Positions 16,149 to 24,094 of a stretch of DNA of 64,000 bases are shown here, one piece after another. Origin of the DNA: Paenibacillus sp. HB172176 (GTDB lineage Bacteria; Bacillota; Bacilli; Paenibacillales; Paenibacillaceae); contig NZ_JAATHD010000018.1 in the NCBI RefSeq assembly GCF_011947265.1, positions 62,001 through 126,000 on the forward strand, read 5' to 3'. A program made the position numbers and the translations under genes. The notes beneath the pieces are model-generated. The model did no database searches. It was not told where the DNA came from and worked only from the letters and a program-made list of their open reading frames with translations. Positions within the stretch are counted from its first letter, which is position 1. Every line of letters begins with the position of its first letter.

Positions 16149-17066
16149 TTAAAAGATGCCGTCGCCGCTTAGCTTTTTGGATGCGTAATTGGCCATGAAC
16201 AGCAGCGCCAACGCCACGATTGATCGGGCGAACAGAACAGCCGTCGAGAAAGAATAGCGGCCGGACACCAAGCCCATGTTGTAAATGTACAAATCCAGGC
16301 TTTCCGCCATCTTGATGTTCATGTTGTTCTTGAGCATAAAGATCTGATCAAAGTTGCTGCCCAGCATACCCGCAACCGCCAGAATGAACAAGATCGCGAT
16401 TGTCGGCCTGATGCTTTGCACCGTAATATGCCACATCCGCTGTCCTCGGCTCGCGCCGTCCAGCTCGGCTGCTTCGTACAGGGCCGGATCGATACCGGCA
16501 ATCGCGGCGATGTAGATGATCGCGCTCCAGCCGGTTTCCTTGAGCGTGTCGGAGAAGAAGGTGATCCACCAGAAATACTTGGGATCGCTGTTATAAAGAA
16601 TTTCACGATCCTGCACCCCGATCGCCATCATCAGCTGATTCATCACGCCTCCCTCGCCAAGCCAGTTCAGCAGAATGCCGCCGAAGATCGTCCAGGCGAT
16701 GAAATGCGGCAAATACGAGATCGTCTGCACCGTGCGCTTGAAGCGTATGCTCCGAATTTCGTTCAGCATCAGCGCAAACAGGATCGGGATGCAGAAGCCG
16801 AGCGCGAGCCGCAGACTGCTCATGCCGAGCGTATTGCGGATCGAACGCCAGAACCGGTCATCGCTCGTGAAATCCTCAAAGTGCTTCAGCCCCACAAAGG
16901 GCGACTCCAGCACGGGCCCCGATATGCTGTAGTCCATGAAGGCGATAATGAGCCAGATCATCGGAATGTAACAGAAGATGAACATCCAGACGATTCCGGG
17001 TATGACCATGCTTTGCAGCTGCCACTGCCTTAGAAACGTTCTCATTTGTCCTGCTTTGTGCCGCAA
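16149..17066 (-). CDS. Sugar ABC importer permease, LplB type
   Basis: About 305 residues with six membrane helices. It has the EAA-like loop LYEAAELDGASRGQRMWHITV and a C terminus ANYASKKLSGDGIF typical of LplB partners. The frame is open far upstream, but the useful starts are TTG 17066 (purine-rich GGGGGCGAAGGAAGC before it), ATG 17045 and ATG 17093; I chose TTG 17066 for its ribosome binding site, with moderate certainty. It is the first gene of the minus-strand transporter operon and is divergent from the GH16 gene at 17229. A short hairpin with a T8 run lies in its leader (17113-17137). Confidence 0.83.
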   Translation of the reverse strand: MRHKAGQMRTFLRQWQLQSMVIPGIVWMFIFCYIPMIWLIIAFMDYSISGPVLESPFVGLKHFEDFTSDDRFWRSIRNTLGMSSLRLALGFCIPILFALMLNEIRSIRFKRTVQTISYLPHFIAWTIFGGILLNWLGEGGVMNQLMMAIGVQDREILYNSDPKYFWWITFFSDTLKETGWSAIIYIAAIAGIDPALYEAAELDGASRGQRMWHITVQSIRPTIAILFILAVAGMLGSNFDQIFMLKNNMNIKMAESLDLYIYNMGLVSGRYSFSTAVLFARSIVALALLFMANYASKKLSGDGIF

Positions 17067-17112
17067 GCTTCCTTCGCCCCCTTCCTTCTCCATCGTATGA
17101 AAACGCGACCAT

Positions 17113-17137
17113 AAAAAAAAGGCCATCATTTTTGGCC
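17113..17137 (-). terminator. Leader hairpin with T8 run ahead of the LplB-type gene
   Basis: On the minus strand GGCC-9-GGCC is followed by eight T residues, upstream of the permease start. The stem is only 4 bp plus two weak pairs, so it may be a weak attenuator or chance. Confidence 0.3.
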
Positions 17138-17160
17138 CTATCCCATTTTTTTGGATTTGA

Positions 17161-17188
17161 TTGATTTCGCTTCCCGGCGGAGTATGCT
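17161..17188 (+). promoter_or_regulatory. Candidate promoter of intracellular GH16
   Basis: TTGATT (17161-17166), 16-base spacer, TATGCT (17183-17188). The -10 is degenerate, and a role for an activator is possible. Confidence 0.35.
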
Positions 17189-17228
17189 GAGAGTATCTGA
17201 TGACAGAACAAGCAGGAGGACGAATAGG

Positions 17229-17984
17229 ATGAATGAGAGGAACAAGCTGATTTGGCAGCAAAATTTCCAGCAGCCGAGCGCCGACCTGAGCGCATGGAAT
17301 ATCCGCATCGGCAATGATTTGCTGAATGAGAACGGAGCGCCTGTCGATACGGGTTGGGGAAACGGAGAACAGCAATATTATACGGGGCATCCAGGCAATC
17401 TCTATATAGATGAAACGGGGCTGAACCTCTGCGCCCGCCGCGAGACGACAACCTTGCAGGACGGTCGCAGCTTCGTCTACACCTCAGCGCGCATCGATAC
17501 CAGGAATCATATGGCCTATACTTATGGCAAGCTGATCGTGCGCGCGAAGCTGCCCGCCGGGAGCGGCATCTGGCCCGCCATCTGGCTGCTGCCGCAGGAG
17601 CAGGCTTACGGCCATTGGCCGGCCTCCGGCGAGATCGACATTATGGAAGCCAAGGGGCGCTTGCCCCGGCAAATTTTCGGCACGCTTCACTATGGAAAGG
17701 ACTGGGAACAGAAGCAAATCGACGAATTTTCTTACACTTTTGAGAACGGTTCGATTACGGACTTCCATGATTATGGACTGGAGTGGGATGAAGCGTCTAT
17801 CCGCTGGTCGGTCGACGGCCATCTATTCGCGAAGCGGCATTTGGAGCCAGGCATCATGCCCTTCGACAAGTCTTTCTATCTCGTGCTCAACCTTGCCGTG
17901 GGAGGCTGGTTCGATAGAGTGCCGGTCGATGAAGATGCGCTTCCTGCGGTCATGACCGTGTCCCGCATTTGGTTGTATCAATAA
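17229..17984 (+). CDS. GH16 beta-glucanase without signal peptide
   Basis: 251 residues, a single GH16 catalytic domain with the active-site GEIDIMEAKG near residue 138, preceded by SGIWPAIWLLPQE and followed by the DFHDYGLEWDE and FYLVLNLAVGGWF blocks. The start ATG 17229 has AGCAGGAGG nine bases upstream; the frame to 17151 begins before the promoter. No signal peptide or anchor is present, so it should act in the cytoplasm on imported oligosaccharides, or leave by a non-classical route. It is divergent from the importer operon, and its catalytic block closely resembles the secreted GH16 at 6.6 kb. Together they suggest extracellular depolymerisation followed by internal trimming of beta-glucan fragments. 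Confidence 0.88.
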   Translation: MNERNKLIWQQNFQQPSADLSAWNIRIGNDLLNENGAPVDTGWGNGEQQYYTGHPGNLYIDETGLNLCARRETTTLQDGRSFVYTSARIDTRNHMAYTYGKLIVRAKLPAGSGIWPAIWLLPQEQAYGHWPASGEIDIMEAKGRLPRQIFGTLHYGKDWEQKQIDEFSYTFENGSITDFHDYGLEWDEASIRWSVDGHLFAKRHLEPGIMPFDKSFYLVLNLAVGGWFDRVPVDEDALPAVMTVSRIWLYQ

Positions 17985-17990
17985 ACAAAC

Positions 17991-18030
17991 GGCAAAAATC
18001 CGTCGACCTGGCTCAGTCTACGGATTTGCC
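17991..18030. terminator. Hairpin between convergent GH16 and lacI-type genes
   Basis: GGCAAAAATCCG pairs with CGGATTTGCC, with one or two bulged bases. It lies entirely between the two stops and is a likely bidirectional terminator. Confidence 0.5.
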
Positions 18031-18032
18031 TG

Positions 18033-19052
18033 CTAACATTCGGTCGAACGACGATAGATCATCCGATACGGCACTGTTACACGCACCGGCAATGAATACT
18101 GATTGTCCAGGTAATCCAGCAATAGCTTAACGGCATACATGCCCATCTCGATCTTCGGCACATGTATAGTCGTAAGAGGCGGAGACGTGAACTCCGATAG
18201 TTCAATATTGTCAATGCCCACTATCGCAATATCCTCCGGAATACGCAAGCCTCGCTCGGTAATAGCGCGCATAGCCGCAATCGCCATCGTATCGCTTGCG
18301 GCGAAAATCGCGGTTGGCGAGCTTCCCTTTTTCTCAAAGGCTTTCTTGGTCAACTCATAGCTTAGCGAAACATCCCATTTCACATCTATGATCCAGCTAT
18401 CGTTCGTCTCCAGTCCAGCCTCTTGCATGGCGCTTAAATAACCGACGCATCGCTTCTCCTGTCGGAAAGGATCGTTTAACTCCGATCCGCCGATATATCC
18501 GATCTGCTTATGCCCTTGCTTGATCAGATGCTGCACGGCTTCCTTCGCCGCAGCCTCCCTGTCATAGCATATGACCGGAATGCTTTTGTCAGCCAGATCC
18601 ACGCCGATTACAGCCTTCACATTCTGTCTGATCCATTGGTAAGCGTCGGCATCGATGCGCTCCACAATAATCATGCCGTCGATTCGGTTCTCCTTCACCA
18701 GCGCCTGCAGCTTCTGAATATCGCCTTGATTCTCGATGCTGTACACAAACTCCAGCTTGAGCCCCCTTGCTGTCAGCGCCTTTTCGATTCCTTCCAGAAT
18801 AACGGAAAAATAAGGATTATTATATTTATTCTGCGGAATAGCAACGACGCAGCCAACATGAATCGATAGCTTGGCATCGGCTTTGGCTTTTTTCTCCGAT
18901 CGGTTCGACTTGTACCCGAGCTTATCCGCAGCCTCCCAAATCTTTCTGCGGGTCTCGTCGCTTACGGAACGGACAGAATCATGGTTCATCACGCGCGATA
19001 CCGTCGATATGGATACACCGACCTGCTCTGCAATATCCTTCAACTTGGCCAT
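18033..19052 (-). CDS. LacI-family transcriptional repressor
   Basis: 339 residues from ATG 19052, which has GAGAGGAA upstream; the frame to 19142 crosses the promoter. N-terminal LacI helix-turn-helix AKLKDIAEQVGVSISTVSRV (residues 2-21) with hinge helix, then a periplasmic-binding-like sugar domain (about 60-335) with AIFAASDTMAIAAM. It should repress in the absence of its sugar ligand. Its promoter carries two palindromic boxes with core TTGCGGCAA, and the same boxes surround the promoter of the importer operon at 23.6 kb. Self-regulation and control of that operon are therefore strongly suggested. It lies downstream of that operon, separated by a terminator. Confidence 0.9.
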   Translation of the reverse strand: MAKLKDIAEQVGVSISTVSRVMNHDSVRSVSDETRRKIWEAADKLGYKSNRSEKKAKADAKLSIHVGCVVAIPQNKYNNPYFSVILEGIEKALTARGLKLEFVYSIENQGDIQKLQALVKENRIDGMIIVERIDADAYQWIRQNVKAVIGVDLADKSIPVICYDREAAAKEAVQHLIKQGHKQIGYIGGSELNDPFRQEKRCVGYLSAMQEAGLETNDSWIIDVKWDVSLSYELTKKAFEKKGSSPTAIFAASDTMAIAAMRAITERGLRIPEDIAIVGIDNIELSEFTSPPLTTIHVPKIEMGMYAVKLLLDYLDNQYSLPVRVTVPYRMIYRRSTEC

Positions 19053-19083
19053 TATAAATTCCTCTCTATTCGCCATCCAATAA

Positions 19084-19149
19084 AATTGCGGCAATTGAAT
19101 ATTAAGTTGCGGCAAACATAATTGTATAGCTCCTCTCAGCATTAGTCAA
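19084..19149 (-). promoter_or_regulatory. Promoter and twin operators of the LacI-family gene
   Basis: Minus strand -35 TTGACT (19144-19149), 17-base spacer, -10 TACAAT (19121-19126). Two boxes lie just downstream: GTTGCGGCAAA (plus-strand 19106-19116) and the perfect 13 bp palindrome AATTGCGGCAATT (19084-19096). Their centres are 21 bases apart, two helical turns, and cover the start of transcription and the leader. This is the classic placement for autorepression. Confidence 0.75.
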
Positions 19150-19181
19150 GGCAAGCCAACTGCAAGAAGAAGCTGCAAGCA

Positions 19182-19218
19182 GAAAAAAGGGAAAGAAGCG
19201 AAAATACGCTTCTTCCCC
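19182..19218 (-). terminator. Terminator of the LacI-controlled importer operon
   Basis: Minus strand: GGGGAAGAAGCG, loop TATTTT, CGCTTCTTTCCC, then TTTTTT. It lies 20 bases after the binding-protein stop and separates the operon from the repressor gene. Confidence 0.8.
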
Positions 19219-19237
19219 TGCCTTCGAGCAAGTCTAT

Positions 19238-20608
19238 TTATTTCAGCTTCGACTCCAGGTCCTTGATAGCCGCATCCAGGTCGCCGTCTCCGGCAAGCGG
19301 ATTTTTAAGCGATTGCTCGCCATACGTCCATACCAAATCTGTCTTTTTCGTCGTGAAAGGCGATATGATGCCGAATTGCTGCGCGTCGAGGAAGATTTTG
19401 TTCTCCTCGCCCACCGTTGCAATATACGCATCCGATGCGGCTTTGTTCGCAGGTATCGAATAGCCTTGTTTCGCCAACTCCGTTTGACCTTCCGGTCCAG
19501 CCAGCCATGCAAGCAGCTTGTAAGCCGCTTCTTCATGCTTCGTGTTGTGCGAAATCGCCATGCCGGCAGGCTGCACGACCGTCTTGGTCTCTTTGAACTT
19601 CGGCAAGTAAGTCGTGCCGTAATCGACATTCGCTTCTTTGAAATTCGTTGTGTTCCAGTTGCCTCCGGGATTCATAGCCACTTTGCCCGTTGTAATACCC
19701 AGATTAACCTGGCCTCCGAGTCCTTCGATTTGAGCCGGTGTCGTATTGATATGCTTCTTCGTCGCATCGATGAAGAAGTCCAGCACCTCGCGCGCCTCCG
19801 GTGTATCGAGCGCAAGCGAATCATCCTCATTAACCAGCTTCGCGCCATTGGACCAAAGCTCCGGCTCAAGGAACCAGTCCATGCTGGAGCCAGGAGATAC
19901 GGACATGCCCCATTGTACGATATTATCGCTGTCAAAGCCTGCTTCTCCTGGATTCTTGCCGTTTTTGTCCAGTGTCATCTTGGTGGCAATATCTATAATT
20001 TCATCCCATGTCGGCTCAAGCGAAGGCACCGGAGCACCTTTCGGGTTCTTGGCGGGATCCGCGAACATCGCCTTATCGTAATACCAGACAATAATATTGG
20101 CATCGATTGGCAAAGACACTTGCTTGCCGCTGTATTTATGCAAGCCAAGCAAGCTTTCGTCGATATTGCTCAAGTCGAAGCCATTGTCCGCCAGCAATCC
20201 ATCCAGCTCCTTGAAGATTCCGAGCTCGCCGTATTTCTCAATATAAGCATAGCTGGTCTTGAAGACATCCGGGAGCGTGCCGCCTGCCGCATTAGCCGTC
20301 AAGCCGTCCCAATAGCTTCCCCAATCCTTGCCGTCCAGCTTAACGGTAATCGTCGGGTTGGCGGCCATGAACAGATCCAGAAGCTCTTGCGTCCGCTGCA
20401 GCTCCTCCGCTGTGCCCCATTGCGAATAGGTGATGGTCGCCTTCTCTGCCGGCTTATCCGTTTGTTCGGCTCCGCCGTTGTCGCTCTTGCCCGAATTTGT
20501 CGCTTCGCTTGCGCCGCTGTTATTGTTGCTGCTGCAGCCGGAAATGATGATTGTCATGGATAATACCAAAGTTAATAGACTCAAAAACCACTTGCTGTTC
20601 GTTTTCAT
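19238..20608 (-). CDS. Sugar ABC importer, lipoprotein solute-binding protein (family 1)
   Basis: 456 residues, with a lipoprotein signal ending ISGC (Cys 25) and a Ser/Asn/Gly/Ala tether. It has the compact MalE/MsmE-like fold of family 1 binding proteins (ITYSQWGTAEEL near residue 60; GKVAMNPGGNW near 310). Last gene of the operon dehydrogenase-permease-permease-binding protein on the minus strand; terminator just downstream. It would bind a mono- or oligosaccharide. The ligand is unknown, but LacI control and a Gfo/Idh/MocA dehydrogenase suggest a sugar that is oxidised after uptake. TTGGGGGA precedes the ATG. Confidence 0.87.
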   Translation of the reverse strand: MKTNSKWFLSLLTLVLSMTIIISGCSSNNNSGASEATNSGKSDNGGAEQTDKPAEKATITYSQWGTAEELQRTQELLDLFMAANPTITVKLDGKDWGSYWDGLTANAAGGTLPDVFKTSYAYIEKYGELGIFKELDGLLADNGFDLSNIDESLLGLHKYSGKQVSLPIDANIIVWYYDKAMFADPAKNPKGAPVPSLEPTWDEIIDIATKMTLDKNGKNPGEAGFDSDNIVQWGMSVSPGSSMDWFLEPELWSNGAKLVNEDDSLALDTPEAREVLDFFIDATKKHINTTPAQIEGLGGQVNLGITTGKVAMNPGGNWNTTNFKEANVDYGTTYLPKFKETKTVVQPAGMAISHNTKHEEAAYKLLAWLAGPEGQTELAKQGYSIPANKAASDAYIATVGEENKIFLDAQQFGIISPFTTKKTDLVWTYGEQSLKNPLAGDGDLDAAIKDLESKLK

Positions 20609-20680
20609 AGCCAGTCCCCCAAGAGATTATTTTGAAAACAGTAGTCATTGAATTGCTTCTGTCATCCCGTGCTGTCAACC

Positions 20681-21520
20681 CTAGCCTTTCGAGCCTGTAA
20701 GTACCACCCCCTCGACAATGTAGCGCTGCGCGAACAAGAAGAGCAGTCCGATTGGCACAATGCTTATGAACGCACCGGCGGCAAGCGCCGGGAAATCCTG
20801 ACTCGTCTGACCGATTAACAGCTGCAAGCCGACGCTGAGCGTGTACATATCATTGCTCTTGATATATAGGAACGGTCCGAGAAAGTCGAGCCATGAATTC
20901 ACAAAGGCGAATATCACTGTCGTGACAACAATCGGCTTGGACAATGGCATAATGACTCGGGTGAACACCGTCCAACGATTCCCGCCGTCGAGATAAGTGG
21001 CTTCGTCAAGCTCGGTCGGAATTGTCATGAAGAATTGCCTGAACAGAAAGATGTAATAAGCTCCGCCAAGCCATGCCGGCACAATGAGCGGCAGCCAGGT
21101 ATCGACCCAATGCAGCTTCGTGAACAGCACATAAGACGGAATCATAAGAATAGAGGGCGGAATCATCAAGGTCATCAGGACGACAGGAAACAGCAAATCC
21201 TTATATCTGGTTGCAAATCGCGAGAAGCCGTAAGCCACGATCGAGCTGGACACTACCGCGCCAATAACAACTAGCGCCGAGATGGTGAATGAATTCTGTA
21301 TCCATCTCCACATTAACGGCTGTATATCGAATAGTCGCTGGAACGCTTCGAAGTTCAACGAATCGGGCAAGATCGCAGGAGGCACCTTATACGTCTCGGC
21401 CTTCGTCTTCATCATGGTTGACAGCATCCATACAAGCGGTCCTGCGAACAAAGCCAAAATGATTGTAAGCAGCGCGTATTTGCCAGATTGCTTCGTAACG
21501 AAATGTTTTGACCGGCTCAT
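20681..21520 (-). CDS. Sugar ABC importer permease, MalG/MsmG type
   Basis: 279 residues, six membrane helices. The EAA loop is LDEATYLDGGNRWTVFTRVIMP (interior of the protein, about 172-193), and the C terminus YIVEGVVLTGSKG is typical of MalG-like subunits. Start ATG has AAGGGGGGG upstream. It pairs with the MsmF-type subunit encoded 12 bases upstream and with the downstream binding protein. There is no ATPase gene in the operon. Confidence 0.88.
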   Translation of the reverse strand: MSRSKHFVTKQSGKYALLTIILALFAGPLVWMLSTMMKTKAETYKVPPAILPDSLNFEAFQRLFDIQPLMWRWIQNSFTISALVVIGAVVSSSIVAYGFSRFATRYKDLLFPVVLMTLMIPPSILMIPSYVLFTKLHWVDTWLPLIVPAWLGGAYYIFLFRQFFMTIPTELDEATYLDGGNRWTVFTRVIMPLSKPIVVTTVIFAFVNSWLDFLGPFLYIKSNDMYTLSVGLQLLIGQTSQDFPALAAGAFISIVPIGLLFLFAQRYIVEGVVLTGSKG

Positions 21521-21532
21521 TTTATCCCCCCC

Positions 21533-22426
21533 TTACCTCTCGCCTTCATAATAAACAAACCGCTTGGAAAGCTTCATAAGCACGAATGTGACCAGCGAAA
21601 TCAGGGCGAACAAGAAGATCGACTGCGTCATCGCCATGCTGAATTTCAAATCCGTAAATGCCGACTTATAAATCGTGTACACAAAGGTGTATGCCGCATA
21701 ATTGGGTCCGCCCTTCGTCAGCAGCAGCGCCTCTGTGAACATTTGGAAATTGTACATCGTTTGGATAATGACAACAAAGAGAATGGAAGGGCTGATCATG
21801 GGGAGCGTCACGCCGAAGAAGGATTGAACCCGATTCGTGCCGTCAATGAGGGCCGCCTCATACAGATGCTTCGGCACATTCTTGAGCGCGGCCAGGAAGA
21901 TCAGCACGCCGCTGCCGGAAATCCACACTTGCAGCAAGATAATAACCGGCTTGACCAGCCCCTCGCTGCCTAGCCAGTCAGTCTTGCCAACTCCAAGCAA
22001 GGATAAACCCGCATTCAGAATGCCGAATTCCGAATTGAACACCAACCGCCATATAATAACCGTGGCCACGATCGGCACAAGTGTCGGCAGATAATAGAAG
22101 GTGCGATAGAGAGCGATTCCCTTGACATTCATATTCAGCAGCATTGCTATCAGAAGCATGCCAACCGTTACGACAGGAACACCGATGATGACGAAATAAC
22201 CGGTATTCCACAGACTCTTGCCGAAGATCGAATCATTTACCATAGCCGAGAAGTTGGCCAGGCCGACGAAATTGTAATCCGCCGCTCCCGGCAGACGAGC
22301 ATCTGTGAACGCGTAGAATACGGATGTGCCGAAAGGAATAAGAACGAAGAGCGAGAAACCGATTATCCAAGGAGCAATAAATAAGAAGAAAACGAATGTA
22401 TCATATCTTCTCAGCTTGTTTTTCAT
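21533..22426 (-). CDS. Sugar ABC importer permease, MalF/MsmF type
   Basis: 297 residues with six membrane helices. N-terminal APWIIGFSLFVLIP is typical of MalF-like subunits, and the EAA loop LYEAALIDGTNRVQSFFGVTL is near residues 185-205. GGGAGG lies nine bases before the ATG. It follows the dehydrogenase gene by 12 bases, indicating one transcript. It forms the translocation pore with the MalG-type partner. Confidence 0.88.
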   Translation of the reverse strand: MKNKLRRYDTFVFFLFIAPWIIGFSLFVLIPFGTSVFYAFTDARLPGAADYNFVGLANFSAMVNDSIFGKSLWNTGYFVIIGVPVVTVGMLLIAMLLNMNVKGIALYRTFYYLPTLVPIVATVIIWRLVFNSEFGILNAGLSLLGVGKTDWLGSEGLVKPVIILLQVWISGSGVLIFLAALKNVPKHLYEAALIDGTNRVQSFFGVTLPMISPSILFVVIIQTMYNFQMFTEALLLTKGGPNYAAYTFVYTIYKSAFTDLKFSMAMTQSIFLFALISLVTFVLMKLSKRFVYYEGER

Positions 22427-22438
22427 TCCGGCGCCTCC

Positions 22439-23539
22439 CTACCTTGTAAATTCGTTCAAATAGACATAGCGTTCTTCCATAATGGATTTCTCCGCTGCCA
22501 ACGCGATCAAAAGCGCCTCTCTGCCAACATAAGCGGAAGCGAAGGGATCGCCGCCCTCGCGAACACTCTTGACGAATGCCATTCGCTGTGTCTGTCCGCC
22601 GGTATGCCCGCCCATGATCGAATCCGAGGTGACATCGATATCCAGATGATCGCGGGTGAAATCCACCCCTCCGACGATATCAATCGTCTTATCATTCCTT
22701 GCTACCATCTGACCGCCGTTCTCGCCGATCAACCCGATCTCCAGTCCATCCCCCATTAGATTGCGAGGCTTCAAATACATGCACAGACCAAGATTCGCCT
22801 TGCTTCCATTCTCATAATCGATCGTCACCCAGGCATGGTCCACAATAGAAACATCTTCAATGACTTTGGCCGGATAATGGCTGTACGAATTCGTAATTCT
22901 GTTCTGCTGCCCCTGCTTCATTACATGCTGTCCGCCGCTTGCGAACACTCGAGTCGGCCGCGAGCCGATCATCCAATTGAAGATATCAAAATGGTGACAG
23001 TCCTTCTCTACAAGCGTGCCGCCTGACTTCTTCTTGTCATAGAACCAGTCCGTAGGCGGGAACGGATCGCGAAATTCCTTGCACCACATCAGCTTCACCT
23101 CGCCAAGACGATTACGCTGCAGCTCCTCGGCCATTCTGCGGTAGACATTGGAATAACGATAGACAAGACCAATCTGCAGCAAGCGCTCATTTTTTTCTGC
23201 CGCTTCAATAATCGCATCGCAGTCCTCCAGCGAATGGGCAACAGGCTTCTCCAGGAACACATGCTTGCCCGCCTCAAGAAACGCAACCGCCACCTCACGG
23301 TGCAAATAATTCGGCACACTGATGACAACCGCGTCGATATCTTCTTTATTCAGAAGCTCCTTGTAGTCGCTCACGATAACCGGATTGTCGTTCTTCAGCT
23401 CCGCGAGCGTACGCTCAACATTAGCCTGATTCATGTCGCAAATATAGTTCACCTTGCATTCCGGAATAAGATCGAACCCTATGCAATGATGCGAGCCCAT
23501 ATCGCCCACACCGATAAACGCCATTCTCAATTTATTCAT
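22439..23539 (-). CDS. Gfo/Idh/MocA family oxidoreductase
   Basis: 366 residues from ATG 23539 (TGGAGAG nine bases upstream); the GTG at 23548 lies in the ribosome binding region. N-terminal Rossmann fold with MAFIGVGDMGSHH, then the EKPVAHS block near residue 95 (Lys is catalytic in the family) and a C-terminal alpha/beta domain with GGTLVEKDCHHFDIFNW (about 180). These NAD(P)-dependent enzymes oxidise hydroxyls of inositols, sugars or their acids. First gene of the LacI-controlled importer operon, so it probably acts on the imported sugar. Exact substrate is unclear. Confidence 0.88.
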   Translation of the reverse strand: MNKLRMAFIGVGDMGSHHCIGFDLIPECKVNYICDMNQANVERTLAELKNDNPVIVSDYKELLNKEDIDAVVISVPNYLHREVAVAFLEAGKHVFLEKPVAHSLEDCDAIIEAAEKNERLLQIGLVYRYSNVYRRMAEELQRNRLGEVKLMWCKEFRDPFPPTDWFYDKKKSGGTLVEKDCHHFDIFNWMIGSRPTRVFASGGQHVMKQGQQNRITNSYSHYPAKVIEDVSIVDHAWVTIDYENGSKANLGLCMYLKPRNLMGDGLEIGLIGENGGQMVARNDKTIDIVGGVDFTRDHLDIDVTSDSIMGGHTGGQTQRMAFVKSVREGGDPFASAYVGREALLIALAAEKSIMEERYVYLNEFTR

Positions 23540-23562
23540 TCTCAACACTCTCCATCAATATT

Positions 23563-23814
23563 ATTGCGCCAAATTCGTTTCAGTCCGTTACCATTCATGG
23601 CGAGTATTCGTCGTTCATGCAATGATCATATCGCATCTTTTACATCAAGTCAACAATAATTTGGGTAAATTTATTTGTTATTTGCGGCAAATATATTTAC
23701 GGTTTAATTCCTTTATTATAGCGTTTTTTCATCATATCGGAATCAAATATACATGTTTTCTACATTTAAATCTGACATCAAAATAGAGGTTCATCGTAAT
23801 TATTTGCGCCAAAT
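23563..23814 (-). promoter_or_regulatory. Promoter and operator array of the importer operon
   Basis: Minus strand -35 TTGACT (23648-23653), 17-base spacer, -10 TATGAT (23625-23630). Boxes of the same type as in the LacI-family promoter: ATTGCGCCAAAT in the leader (23563-23574); ATTTGGGTAAAT (23659-23670) just upstream of -35; the perfect 15 bp palindrome TATTTGCGGCAAATA (23679-23693); and ATTTGCGCCAAAT further up (23802-23814). The two middle boxes are 21 bases apart. Sites on both sides of the promoter suit repression by DNA looping. A weak cre-like sequence (two mismatches) is at 23820-23834. The remainder of 23540-23976 holds no gene. Confidence 0.7.
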
Positions 23815-23976
23815 TTATTATGAAAGCGTTGCGCAATATGCAGAGCGAATAAGCAATCATATATCCATGACCATTGCCCCCATTATCGCAAAATCATAGT
23901 TAGATTTCGTTAACACTCCGCCTATCTCTCTCACAAGATTTTTCCAGTTCATCTTCATGAGGAGGACGCTTTTAGA

Positions 23977-24030
23977 CAAAAAAAACCGATCGAACAGCCA
24001 AGCGACAAGCTTGGTTATTCAATCGGTTTT
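23977..24030 (-). terminator. Terminator of the malate:quinone oxidoreductase gene
   Basis: Minus strand: AAAACCGAT...ATCGGTTTTTTTT encloses an inner stem CCAAGC/GCTTGG. The T-run of eight follows the stem, about 65 bases after the mqo stop. Confidence 0.85.
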
Positions 24031-24094
24031 GAGCCATACTATTCATAGAAACACCGAAAATAGCGGTGACTTAATCAGAGTACCCGAGCGTACC

